Source: Trichoplax adhaerens
Taxonomy: Eukaryota; Placozoa; Uniplacotomia; Trichoplacea; Trichoplacidae
NCBI RefSeq assembly: GCF_000150275.1
Contig: NW_002060943.1
Span: 7,758,066 to 7,822,065 of the forward strand
Reading direction: 5' to 3'
DNA: 64,000 bases
In this document: in pieces, positions 18,429 to 30,641 of the stretch
How positions within the stretch are numbered: position 1 is the first letter of the stretch
Layout: the number at the start of each line of letters is the position of its first letter
Program-made: the position numbers and the translations under genes
The notes under the pieces: generated by a model
Told to the model about the DNA's origin: nothing
Database searches by the model: none
What the model saw: only the letters and a program-made list of their open reading frames with translations

Positions 18429-20304
18429 AGGAAATCACGTATTACTTGTAAGATTGCAGTGTACAAATTTCGAAATTAGTTATAAATTGTATGAGATGAG
18501 TGAGAATCTATTGGTTTCTGGTCATTTAATTTATAACCATAAACTTAAGATAATGATATATACAAAGTAAGTACTACATTTATTTCGCTGGCATCGTTTA
18601 ATCGATGGTAGACTACAAAATCCTATGGTATGATGCTTTAGAAACGTATGTGCGATAATACCAATTAATTCAAGTGAATGTACATGAAAAAGTTGCTGAT
18701 CTGATCTGAACATCTTATTGGATTGTAACATGGTATAAGATATGATATAGTTATTGTTGATAACTCCTGAGCTGAAGTCGAACTTTTGTTACAGTGTAAT
18801 CTCCCATGATTAAAATATCCTTATGTTAACCTATGTAAATACGAGATGTGGAGCTAAAATTTGTTTTATACTAATTTTATTATATTGAAGAAGTGTAACT
18901 ATTTCTGCTAAATTACTATGCGATCAAGTTGTAATGCAATAGCGACTGTAGTCCCAAGTTGATGTTTACAGTAATGCGTTATATTATAATTATAAATTGA
19001 TTTGATTTGAAGCTTAATTCAGAAGTTTAATTTAAAGTGCAACTCTAACTCTACGTAAGAATCGATATCAACCACTTAGATAAATAATATAATTAATAGG
19101 CGGTATCGTTAAAATGAAAATACAAAATATTCGTAATTTGTTATTAGTCATATATACGGATATCGCTTGATAATTTTATAATTATCACTTTAAGAGATTT
19201 TACTATTTTACATACAGTAAAACTTGCTGCTTTTCTATCACGTCCAGTCTTTTATTCTCGCCATGTTTACACTTGCACTGGTGAATACTAATTGCGCTAA
19301 GATGTAACTCCCAAAGTTACTACCCAAAATGTGTAAATTTTTAAAATTTGTTTAACCTCTAATCTTTTTATTGCCTATTGTTTTTACCTTAACATTGTTA
19401 AATCTCTGACTACCGTTACGGTATCTAGAGGGAATAAAATTTTATGTATCCTAAATATATATATTTTTTTGATGATACACTTGGTGTGACACGGAAAGAA
19501 GGCTTGCTACTACTCAAGTGAATTTGTTCATATTATCAAAATCTAGTCGTCTCTTAGTCAAGCATTAAACTTTGAAAAATGTATAGAAAGCTCTTGTACA
19601 GTACGATATACTGTACTATACCGTAATTGCTTTTTATTGAATTTTCATAAATGATCATACCACATGATTACTAACTATCCTTATTGACTTTTAGTATGTA
19701 ATCTATGAGTCCGTTCTGCATACTGAATAGTATCGTATAGGGCAATATCAACAGACAGTCTTCAGCAACATGAGCTATGATGAATAACGTTTAAAATGTT
19801 ATTTGCTCATTTTATAGTCTAGTACAAATTCCATGTATAGATGTGACCGGATGAGCAACTAATTTCTACGGTAATGCTTCAGTGCCTATCATATATTTAC
19901 GATGTTATGGTGTGGAATGTACAGTACCGTAGACATGTCCCGATGCTTAATAGAGCCAGTAAGATCGCTGAAGCAGTTATATGCGTAACAAAAAATAGAA
20001 AGTTATTAATAGTAACTTACAGCTGTATACGCGAGACAGGCCAATATATTATATAGTAATTACAATATAATTACAGAAATGAGTAATAATGTACGATTTG
20101 ATGATTAATTACGGTATATATTAGTTTCACGAGGCCAATAAAGGATCAATTGGCGTAATTCATTAGTGTTAATTTTTCTCCTGATATACAATATATCAAC
20201 GAAATGTTGGAAAGTGCGTTTAACACCAGTATAAAATTTCGAATAATATGGTAAATTTTCTTTTCAGTTACAAAATTAAGCTAAGTAAAATATTTAAGAT
20301 CACT
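18429..20304. other. Intergenic, YAP 3' UTR side
   Basis: About 1.9 kb between the convergent YAP and LIPT2 genes. It probably contains both 3' UTRs. No additional coding exon was recognised. A small CTGTAC patch lies near 19595-19622. Confidence 0.6.
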
Positions 20305-21338
20305 TTACAATATCGAGGCACTGTAATCGATTGTACGATTAACTACGCGGCAATCGAATTCATCACAAAACGATTCAACAAATGGTTCTATTGCCTCGTC
20401 AACTGTAACTTCCCGATCGCAAATGGCAGTTAATGAGGTGACTCCTTTGCCATGAATACCACACGGCACGATATGATCAAACCACGATAGGTCAACGTTG
20501 CAATTCAAAGCTATGCCATGCAGTGTAATCCATCGCGATGAATGTATACCTGATATGAACACAAAAATCCTTCTTATTAATTATAATATTTTGACTTTAC
20601 AAACGCTGATTAAATAAATTGTCAGTATAAATGAGATCTCCAAATACTGTTTTAAAATCCTTACCCTACAGCATTAAGATAGCGAATTAGCGATAGTTAC
20701 TGTACAATGCAGTACTTCTAGATGAATCAGCCTTGATATCAGACGATTAACAAATACTTGCTGTAGCTTACTAGTCTCTATGCGTACAGTAATTTATAAA
20801 ATTAGAAATAGATTTAATCAATAACTATACCTATTGCTGCGATCTTTTCATCATGAACCCATACACCAGTGTGTTCAGTAGTTTTTGCAGTTACATTGAA
20901 CCGGTTACAAGTTGCAATCAGGCATTTCTCCAGTTGGTGAATATACCAACGAAGACTTTTCGTAAAATGAGCTAAATTAATAATAGGATAACAAACCAAT
21001 TGGCCAGGTCCATGAAATGTAATTAATCCACCGCGGCTAGTTTTATAATATTCACAGTTTAAGTTTAGTTTTTTTAACCTCTGCACTTCTTCATCGAATC
21101 CATCTTGACGCACACCTATAGTATAGACTGGATCATGTTGACAAATCAGCAAAGTATCCATGGCATCATAGGGTGAATTCTGACCATCCATAACATTTTT
21201 GCCATCACCATTCAAGCCAGTTGGTTGATTGAGCATTTGTAGTTGAGCCCGTTGTAAAGCCTTTTGAATTTCTAATCCTCGAGTGTATTTGATCCTTCCC
21301 AGATTTCGAACAGCTATGGAACGGATAGTCATCTTCAT
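20305..21338 (-). CDS. LIPT2: Octanoyl-[acyl carrier protein] transferase, mitochondrial (LipB family)
   Basis: This enzyme moves octanoate from acyl carrier protein to target proteins, the first step of lipoate synthesis in mitochondria. Two exons, 21338-20831 and 20549-20305, join through a phase-1 intron to give 250 residues. Family motifs are complete: SRGGLITFHGPGQLVCYP, then EKIAAIGI completed across the intron by HSSRWITLHGIALN, and FDHIVPCGIHGKGVTSL with the catalytic Cys and the conserved Lys. The length is close to that of the human enzyme. The first residues (MKMTIRSIAVRN) are basic and could belong to a mitochondrial presequence; ATG codons at 21338 and 21332 are both possible starts. 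Confidence 0.95.
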
Positions 21339-23165
21339 GAATAATAGTTTCAGGGACAGTCAGTCAGTTAATTTAAGATCCATCTGCTAGATCAGCTGTG
21401 ATATTTCTTTCTTTCCTTCAGGCTATTTTGCAACATTAGTTTACAGCTACCTTGAATGACTACAGTAACATTAGCTTACGCTATACTGTACTGTACTGTA
21501 CATACCGTACCGGGTAGTGCACTTTCACTACTAACAGTTCCTGTACCGTACAGTGTACAGTGTACAGTACAGTACTGTTGTACTGTAGTCTTTGAGCTGT
21601 GTACTATAAAGCATGGACTGCTAGAAGATTACTGTGCTGACTGTGATTGAGATCCACTACTGAGGTCTTCAATTTTGGTAGAAGCCTAAGGGGTTTCTAG
21701 TCAGAGTCAGAGCTACTGAAAGATACTTTATTCCTCCTTATTTATTTATATTTTTTAATAGGATACGATAACAAGATAATACCAAAACACTATACTATAA
21801 TCAGGAATATGATCGGTATGTAGAAAACTGTACAACATTCTTTCTTTAGTAGTCTCTGCAGTACAGTGCAGCTAGCGCCTATGCAGCTGTAGGCGAAAAC
21901 TTGCATAGGTCAAAGTAATCGTGGATATCAAACATGCGTTAAAATTTTAGTCAAATTCCTGCAATTCACAATACTATACGTTTATCCGGATGATTTAATT
22001 ACTATACAATCACTATATTTGCGTCACATTTGAGTATTTAGCCTACGCTTTATACAGTATCACATTATAATTATTTTCTCCTATATACGAGTATAATAGT
22101 GAGATGGGTGATTACATGGGCAGCGTCACTAGTGGGTACAGTAAGATAAACTAATGATTTAACCAAGTATCCTTATTAATTAGGCATTTGCTAATATTTC
22201 AGTTCGTATAGATACAGAAAGTGCCTTATTAACTCATTGTAGACTGATGAGGGTAGCATAATAGGTTAGTTACATTTTTAACAAATTGTATAAAACATTA
22301 ATCAAACTATGTAAGAAGACAATCCTCTATCACTTCTACAGTTTTACTATACTCTCGTCAGCATGATGCACCTGTATTTGTAACTGGCACATTTCAGGAA
22401 CTGAAATTTCTACTTGCAAGTTGTAACAACATAGTAAACATTATAAATGTAATAATGAAAGAATTAATTCAATTTTGAACACTACAGGTAATATTTCATT
22501 ATCTAGTACGCATACAAAAGTGTACGAGTACAGTATATTGACGGTGTGCCAACGCAGGGATTACCATAGGAGAAGTATCCGTAGAAGTAAGGTCCATAGT
22601 AATTTACACTCTTTCAACCGAAAGATGGCTGATCTGTCTATCGTTGAAAGTAAACTACAGCAAAAAGAACACTATATCGGGATTTACTGTAGCATTTCTG
22701 TTGTTGGGGCGCCTCGCATTAGCATCAATTAAGTTATATTATTTAATCAAACCAATGAGCATGCACATACGACATTATTAATAGACTAGCGTATAGAGAC
22801 AAGTCCAAGATGTTTCCACTTGATACAGGCAATGAAACTGAACAATTTCTAAAGACCTAATAAACTTTATATAAGAAAATTTTATATGGATATTTGTACA
22901 AACACTGTAGCGCGTACAGGCTAAACAGCTGAAAATAATCGAAATATAAATATATTTATGTATCATCAAAGTAGTCATCTTTATAGTAATAGGAGAGAAA
23001 CATCTCATTTATACAGTCACCAGTACTGATGTTATGCAATGATTAATGTTTCGTATATTGTACAGGTTATATATATATATATATATACATAATAAAAACA
23101 TTTTGAGGAAAGTATAGTACGATGCATGCTGCTCAATTTTTTGCTTCAATAAATTGCATGTGGCA
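21339..23165. other. Intergenic between LIPT2 and ZNHIT1
   Basis: LIPT2 promoter side first, then ZNHIT1 3' side. It contains a dense CTGTAC patch at about 21480-21600 and a TA run near 23061-23087. No protein-coding exon was recognised. Confidence 0.55.
21480..21600. repeat. CTGTAC/GTACAG palindromic patch
   Basis: Runs such as ACTGTACTGTACTGTAC and GTACAGTGTACAGTGTACAG lie about 140-260 bp upstream of the LIPT2 start codon. It belongs to the same word family as the other patches in the window. Confidence 0.85.
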
Positions 23166-24650
23166 TTAAACTGTCCATTTGAGACAACTATAAATCAAAA
23201 AGGATATAATTGAGGATTTTAAAATTTTAAAGTTCATAATTGTAAATGTAGCCGATATTTAAAATTGTACCTTAATAAATATGCAGTAAATAAGATGTTT
23301 AACTTACCGAGTGTCTTGGTGAATGCGTAGACATTTAATGCTACAGTACTTAGCACCACATGTTACGCAAATGTAATTAGAAGGAAACCCACAAACATGA
23401 CAGAATTTTCTAGTGGGATATTTTGGAGGCGGTGCTGTTGCAGTAACATAGTTGGGTTCGTCACTGTCTCCATTTTGTTGAATCTATAAGCAATAAGATA
23501 ACATTTCAGATAATGAAATAAAGTGTAAATAATTAATATAATAAACGATAATATCTTCCTTATTTTTAAATCCACTATGCTATCATATCAATATCTCATA
23601 AATTTCGCCAGTATTCAAGTTAATATATGGACTAGTACAGTAGAAGACACACAGCAAACTGTAGACATACGTTTTCTTCCAGTAAAGCAGCGAAATTCTT
23701 TCTCAGCCTCTAAAAAAATTACAGAAGTATTAGCGTGGCTATTAGAGATCAGGGTAGGGTGCAGCAGTATTTATATTAGGTCTAATTTCTTTGGGATGTT
23801 GCATGTAAGAACTACATTTCTTCTGCTTATATTACGATGCAAGACTGGTATTATCGTTCAATGTTGATATCTATATTTTGAGCATATGTATCGTATTGGA
23901 GTAGCTTTCGTAGCTATGTATACCTTTTGTACATTATCATGGCCCTTTGCTTTTTTCTTTTTCTTGGAAGAAACGCTTGTTGCTACATCATTATAATTAG
24001 AGATAAGTAAAATTTTCTTTCAAAACTTGAGGCAAACTGCATCAAGAGTAGAATAATATGAGATTTTAATTTAGAGGAGACAATTACCTTCGAGATCATG
24101 AAAGGGGAGATACCTTTTACTAGGTATATTGAGGTTTGCTTGTGGATCGTCATTATGGTTATCTTTCTCTAAATACTCTAGGTAGCGTGAAAGACGTCTC
24201 CGACGACTTGAATCGTCTAATACTCTTCTTCCATCCGCATCTTTGATCCTACCTATCAAATTACAACAGCAAGCTACGTGTAAATGCCGATATTGGAGAC
24301 TGACTAACTTGACTTTTACTCTCTACTGTCTATTTTCATAGGTAATCGAATAGCATTACTCGCATATGAATGACAACAGCAAACTGCGTATAAAAGTCAC
24401 TATTAGAGAATAACTTCCCTTTTACTCTTTACTGTCTATTTTCACACTTAATCGATTAACACTATTCAATGCGTATGAATGGCTCCATTGCTGCAACGCC
24501 ATCAGGAGGCGCTGATCATTTTTATATTTTTATATTGGTCAATGCATAAACATTGATATAGTATATAAAATAACTCAAAGCAGATAGGATTCGTGGCAGA
24601 TACTCACTAGATTCTCGTTTTTCATTTGGTAATTTTGACGACTTGGACAT
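23166..24650 (-). CDS. ZNHIT1: Zinc-finger HIT domain protein 1 (SRCAP/SWR1 complex subunit)
   Basis: This is a subunit of the chromatin remodeller that deposits histone H2A.Z. Six exons join in frame on the minus strand: 24650-24608 (MSKSSKLPNEKRESS), 24252-24088 (DADGRRVLDDSSRRRRLSRY), 23982-23924 (Lys-rich), 23709-23671 (RLRKNFAALLEEN), 23483-23308 and 23187-23166 (CLKWTV, stop). The total is 167 residues against about 154 in human. The C-terminal HIT zinc finger is intact: CHVCGFPSNYICVTCGAKYC, then IKCLRIHQDTRC. The last coding exon is only 22 nt and supplies the final CLKWTV, which is characteristic of the family. A 110-bp tandem duplication sits in the first intron. Confidence 0.96.
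24263..24482. repeat. 110-bp tandem duplication in ZNHIT1 intron 1
   Basis: Copy 1 (about 24263-24372) and copy 2 (about 24373-24482) share ACAACAGCAA, a CTACTGTCTATTTTCA-like core and an ATGAATG end in the same order. The copies have diverged at many positions. They lie wholly within the intron 24253-24607. Confidence 0.8.
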
Positions 24651-25998
24651 GATCGAGTTCGATGCAACAGCAGCAGGCTTTGAACAGCAATGGATTTGAT
24701 CGATTATATTTTGGAACTCGTATGGCTATCGGCAGTATGGCACTGTAGTTTAATACTTTACTATACAGTACAGCATGCTTCACGGTGCATAGTATGGCGT
24801 CAGTATAACATTTCGTCGCTATTTCTATGGCGACGAGTACCAAGGACTTGCGAGTGCTGTACAAGATGAGCTCTGTCCGCCCGTCTTTCCATAAGCCAAA
24901 TTAGTTTCAATCATACTGAATCCAGTGGAATAGGAATCGAGGATACTGTATCAAACAACTAAATTCGATATAGTACAGTATATGTAAAAGCGATCACTTC
25001 TCATTCAATCTGTTTCATTTTGTATTAGCTATTAAAAGGAATAGTTTGATCTTGGTTAGCTTTTGGCCAAAATGAGGACATCATCCATGTTTGGCATTAC
25101 TTTCCTTCTAAAAGCTAAATGACAGTGAATTTACCCTTTCTATCATGGAGTTATATTGATTTTAAAGTGACGAGATTGACCTTGAAAAGGATATTTTTTC
25201 CATACTATTCCATTCTATTTGCAGGGGCCATCAGGGCCCACTCCATGCAAACTTTTTGTAAATTATTCGGATATTTTGATAATCTTTTTTATTCTTGGTA
25301 AGATTGAATCGTATTGACAAATAATAGAGGTACTCTTATTGTTAACAGGCAATACTGAAAGTTATTTCTTTTTATCATAGAGTATTTTAATTCCAATGAG
25401 GTAGGATTGCCATAAAATGGGCACAAAGTGGCAATTTTAACACCAATCACATCACTTTGGAGGCCAAAACACTCCATGATAAAAAGTAAACCTCTCGCAG
25501 TTTTGATTTTACAGGGGAAAGCAATGCAAATTGTTATAAATTAACTACTTGAAATGAAGCCAAAATTGTTAATTCACAAAATGCTCGAATACACTTAAGC
25601 GTATAATACAGTATAGGAATGGAATGAAGCGATCAATGATTGTTCCGATGGTGCGAAAAGTGCTTGCAAATACGAGGTCCTACATTGCATCTGGTTCTAC
25701 GATACTGTATCCTCCATGGCTACAGTACTGTAGAAAGAGCTAAGCCAGCCAGCATGAAATGCTCAAAGGCGGTTACTGTTAACGCTAAACATGGACTATG
25801 AGAAGAAAAACTAACTATTAATCCATGATGTTAAATTACATACTGTGTATAGTGATGTAAATGCAAACCTAAACATGCACATTCCGCTCCAACCAGCCGA
25901 GCAGGATGTTGGACTCGTTATTTCCATAATATCTATATTCATTCTTAGCAGTACGAAGGCTTGGGCAAAATGGGCCAAGGCCACTTTATTGACGAGTC
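24651..25998. other. ZNHIT1 upstream region
   Basis: Promoter side of ZNHIT1. A GC-rich CTGTCCGCCCGTCT element lies at 24873-24886, about 220 bp upstream of the start codon. No further coding exon was recognised. Open frames at 24622-24864 and 25289-25477 have no family features. Confidence 0.5.
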
Positions 25999-26575
25999 GG
26001 AGACAGATCTAAATGACCTCTACGCAACTACCATCATCATCAAAAATCCTTCAATTCTGTTCGCAAATTAGAAGTCATGATTCTACTCCAATATACTGTA
26101 CTGTAGAGAATGAGTTCTACTCTGAAATATTCCGGTGTAAATAATTTCAGTTCGAGCTATGCAAGTCTACAATTAAGCTGTACTGAAACACCTCTTCTTT
26201 ACTAGCCTGAAATAGATCTAAATGACCTTTATGCAACTGCCATCATAATCGAAAATGCTTCAATTCTACTTATAAATTAAAGATTACGATTCTATTCCAA
26301 TATAGGGTAGAGAGAGTTCTACTCGAAAGTATTGCACAATAAGTAATTTCACTTCGAGCTGTGCAAGTTTGCTGTACTGAAACACTTTATTTACTAGTCT
26401 AAGGTAAATTTAAATGACCTCTGTGCAACAGCCATCATGATCAAGAATACTGCATTTCTGCTTCTAAATTAAGAGTGACGATGATTCTACTCCAATATAT
26501 AGTAGAGAAGGAGTTGTACTCTAAAACATTCCATAATTTCAGCTCCAACTCTGTAAAATTATGCCATGCAGAGAC
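25999..26575. repeat. Degenerate tandem repeat, three units of about 190 bp
   Basis: Three consecutive units begin near 25999, 26203 and 26398. Each carries the block AAATGACCT..GCAAC..CCATCAT, then a TTCAATTCTGCTTxTAAATTA-like block, a GATTCTACTCCAATATA block and a TAATTTCAGTTCGAGCT block in the same order. The copies differ by substitutions and small indels. No coding frame runs through them. Confidence 0.8.
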
Positions 26576-26655
26576 AGTACTTCATGGCAAGCGCATCGTA
26601 CAACACCATTATAATTAATCCATTAATTAATTTTAATCAGTAAAACTACATTACT

Positions 26656-26820
26656 CCACCATGGACTACTCAGTTTACAGCTAGTGCATCTAGTAGAACA
26701 ATATTCTACCATGGACTACTTAATTTACACCTAGTACATCTCGTAGTATAGTACTCTACCATGCATGGACTATTCAATCCAATTCAATTGACTACTAGTG
26801 CATCGAGCAGTCCATGAATC
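26656..26820. repeat. Short tandem repeat, about 50-bp unit, upstream of the UGT gene
   Basis: Three degenerate copies of a CTACCATGGACTACTxAxTT unit followed by CTAGTGCATCTxGTAG occur at about 26657, 26706 and 26757. They end less than 150 bp before the UDP-glycosyltransferase start. Confidence 0.8.
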
Positions 26821-26960
26821 TACTTTAAAGGCAGTTCCGCCCCTAGACAACCCCCACCCATGGTACCACCCTTTATACGGCTCCTGGTACTGTATTGAAA
26901 GCAGACTCATTTCGTTTTCATTGGCCTTACCTGCTAAGGAATCCATTTTTCCACGTTATG

Positions 26961-29168
26961 ATGAGGTCTTCTACCATCAATATTATTGCTATTATAGCTC
27001 TAACTGTCATAGTCGCATCATCGAATGTGCAATCAGCTAAAATTGTCGGTTACCCATTAGATGCTTATAGCCATACGGATAATTTCATTCGTGTTGGCGA
27101 TGAGTTGATGAATCGCGGCCATTCTTTTACCTTACTCATCTCAACATGGATTGAAAGTAAAGTAAAGGATAAAATTCATTTCAATTCTATGACTTACTTT
27201 AGCTATTTAAACGACGATATTACCAAATTTTGCATTGTATCTGCAATTCGAGATGACTATCCTCCAAAGAACTGCTCTACCTTCTATAGCTATCAATGCC
27301 ATAACACTTCCAGGGATCAAGAGATCATCAAAGCTATCTCGCAAGCAGGTAGGCAAGCAGTCAATAGTTAGATCGATACCACCAGATACTGCAGTCTTGA
27401 ACTAGTTCTGTTGGTAGTGTAATGGTGACTATTCTGTAATATTAACAGATTTATTATTGCTTCGATGTATACAAAGATATGCCCATAACTTATTATTACG
27501 GTAAATGGATACACCGTTCTTAGATATCACATAAATGTTAACAATTTATTATAACAGTCTTAAAATAGTCTTATTATATTCCTATTTGTAGTTACCTCTT
27601 GCCAGTTGCAATTTCTAAATAGTTTATAGTAACGTTAAATTTATACTTACTACTTTACTGAGTGGAATATTTCGCTGTACTACCATGTAAAGCGTTTTAC
27701 AAATCGCATCTTTAGCAACTCTAGAAGAGTGTATCTTTAAAGCTCGCCGGATTTTTCTAGGGTAGGAGGGGGTGGCATAATATTTCAATAATCTTATACA
27801 GACACAGTTTATAAATTAATGTAGTCACCGTTATTTACTGCACGTCCGTTTAAAGCATACATTATCTACTGTAATACTTGCATACGTATATACTCGTATA
27901 TACAACTTTATATCGTAATTAGGCTGCAATTGCAAACGATTTATTCCATGATATCATCTATGTATGAAAGGAATCTAAAATAAGTATAATTGCTTTTTCC
28001 ACCTGAAATAGACATCCTAATATGCGATGTTTGCGGTGCCTGCTGCCATGTTCTAGCCAAAATCGCCAAAGTTCCAATTGTGGTGGATTATAGCTCATTG
28101 GGATTTCTTGATCCCATTGTATCGTCCGTTCATAGGATACCTAACCCATTAGCATATATACCGCAAATGGGAACAGATTACCCAACCTTAATGACATTTT
28201 CTCAGCGCTTATCCAATTTCTTAGGTTATGTTGTCATTATCTTATTTAAAGACTACGTAATGGCGCCTCCTTTTAACGAAATATTGCATCAACATGGCAT
28301 AGTAAATCAAGATATCTACATTGATCGATCTCCTGCTCATATATTACTTGTGGCGTCTGATTTTGCAATTGAATTCCCCCGACCTATTACACCTGGAGTT
28401 AAAATGATTGGACCAGTTACCGTACAATCACCTCAACCTTTACCTCAAGATATTGAAAATTTTATCAACTCCAATAGCAATGGTTTCATCTTTGTTTCAT
28501 TTGGTACAGTTGCAGTCGCTTTAAATGCCATCACTGACATTGATGAGATGGCTAAAGGCCTGGGACAATTACCATATAATGTTTTGTGGAAATACACTGG
28601 ATCACCCATCAAAAATTTACCTACTAATATTAAAACTGTAAATTGGGCTCCCCAGAATGATGTCTTGGGCCATGCAAAAATTAAAGCATTTGTATCTCAT
28701 TGTGGAATGAATAGTGTACTCGAAGCTGCTTATCATGGTGTGCCAGTAATTGCTGTACCATTAATGTACGATCAATCCAACAATGCACAAAAACTTGCTG
28801 TTGCAGGAATGAGTAAAATCATCAATTTCCGATATTTAAATGCAAAATCCATTAAACAAATTATTAATGATGTTGTTAGCGATCCTACTTACGCTAAAAA
28901 TGCTAAAAGGGTTTCAAGTATTATGAAAGATCGCCCAAGTAGGAGAAAGCCTATTCAAGAAGCTGCAGACTGGATTGAGTATGCACTTCGATTTGATGGA
29001 TGTGAACATTTACGCAGCCAAGAAATGAATATGCCTTTCTATCAACGATATTTACTTGACGTTATTGGATTTATCGCTCTCACTATATACATCATCTATC
29101 GGATAATGAGGATAAGCTGCGGCTTTCTATGTAAACGTTGTTGTGCTAAGAAAACGAAACAAGACTAA
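26961..29168 (+). CDS. UDP-glycosyltransferase (UGT, GT1 family), ER membrane
   Basis: The enzyme transfers a sugar from a UDP-sugar to small lipophilic substrates in the endoplasmic reticulum. Two exons, 26961-27348 and 28012-29168, join through a phase-1 intron to give 514 residues, the usual UGT length. It starts with a signal peptide (residues 1-25) followed by AKIVGYPLDAYSH, where His38 fits the catalytic base. The acid partner is probably Asp135 in DILICDVCGACC. The donor-binding signature is clear: NWAPQNDVLGHAKIKAFVSHCGMNSVLEAAYHGVPVIAVP; the pattern usually reads HGG or HxG, and here it is HCG. Near the C-terminus a membrane segment (about 20 hydrophobic residues) precedes a cytosolic Cys/Lys-rich tail ending KKTKQD, which resembles a lysine-based ER retrieval signal. 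An in-frame ATG lies one codon upstream (26958). Substrate cannot be inferred. Confidence 0.94.
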
Positions 29169-30641
29169 CAAAAGAGAAAATTGATCGATAAGTTTTTGCC
29201 TGGTGCTTAGAAGTTATGAAATATTTTATTAATTGTAAAACTATTTTAAGAAATTTTCTTAGCTAGATACAGTATATTTTATAGTTATTATTTGCTTCCG
29301 CTATACTCAGACGAATAATTATGACGAGTAGAGCAGTGCCTGTTTTATTAAAATTTTACAGTAGCATCGAATGACTACTACCATAATTTACTCTTCAATA
29401 AGAATATGACTGCCTATTTATTGTATACATATAACAAAAATTTATTAAAAACGATTTATGAGCACTTTTACTATTTTAGCTATAACATTTTTTTCATAAT
29501 TGTATACTAATTAGATGTTTCAGAAAATGATCTGCTAAATATTAAAATGGACATTACCTTCAGTAGATGACTATTCTTAATGTTTTTGTTATAACTAATT
29601 AGCAATACTTTAACATGTTTCAGTATTACTTTGTAATAGAGGCTGCTTATGAGGTTCTATCATCTTTTAGCAAAAGCTGTATGAAATTTTCTCAGCATTA
29701 AGTGCTTTTTAAGATGACTAATATCGAAATTTTATCTGTCTTTACTTTGCAACGATATAGACATAGCCAATGCCTAGTATATCAGTAGTGATTGCTACGT
29801 ACTGTGTACAGTCTTACTATCTGAAATTTTCGTATATCTCGTAAACTAGCAACTATTCATTCTACCATTTAAACCGTGAAGGTAGACCAAAGTACAGCAT
29901 TCATTCAGTACTGTTATCTTGCTAATGCCATACAATAATATAATAAAGATAAATATACCGATATTCGAGCTATTACCTCATTGTCATTTTCCAGACTATC
30001 AGTAGAGAAGTTTATTAATGATCCTATCTAACAGTAGTAAATGAGTTCTAGAGATTATTGTGAAATGTATCAATAATTTCAACAGTCTTTTTAGGTACTG
30101 CAAACCCTTATAGAAACTCTTACTGCTAAACTTACTAAGAACTTTTCCATAACTTAGGTTGACTTAAAATTACAATTACGTAAACAGGTTGTAATATGAA
30201 ATTTATTTTTCGTACTCTTAGATAATTACGCCTATGATAATAATGCCGCTCAGCCTAGAAAAAATCTGTGCAAATTTATAACTGCCCTTCTAGGCTTCTC
30301 CCACCAGTTAATTTGTTACAAAGTTAACTATAACCGGCAGTAATTGACCGATTTTAAAATTACGATAGTATTGCACATTTATTTAGAGGAATTAATGCTA
30401 TATATTTTACTTTATCAAATGTAGTTTTATTTCGATATTTTATCAGTCATCATACGTCATATCAATATCCAAAATGCACAATAGGAGAAATTTTATTTTA
30501 CAAGATTATAGTTTACCAACATGTATATACATTATATAAAAACTTCAAGTGTACAACTACAGTTATTCATTTTAATTGCCTAAAGAATCAGTTATTAACA
30601 GTTTTGAGTAAATTTGGGTACAAGAGACAGATAATACAAAC
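29169..30641. other. Intergenic between convergent UGT and INTS4
   Basis: About 1.5 kb of AT-rich sequence between two gene 3' ends. It probably contains both 3' UTRs. No exon or organised repeat was seen. Confidence 0.6.

Noticed and set aside
23577-23867. 96-codon plus-strand frame
   Set aside because: It overlaps a ZNHIT1 exon on the opposite strand and has no ATG-led family features.
24622-24864. 80-codon minus-strand frame upstream of ZNHIT1
   Set aside because: It overlaps the true first exon in another frame and shows no domain.
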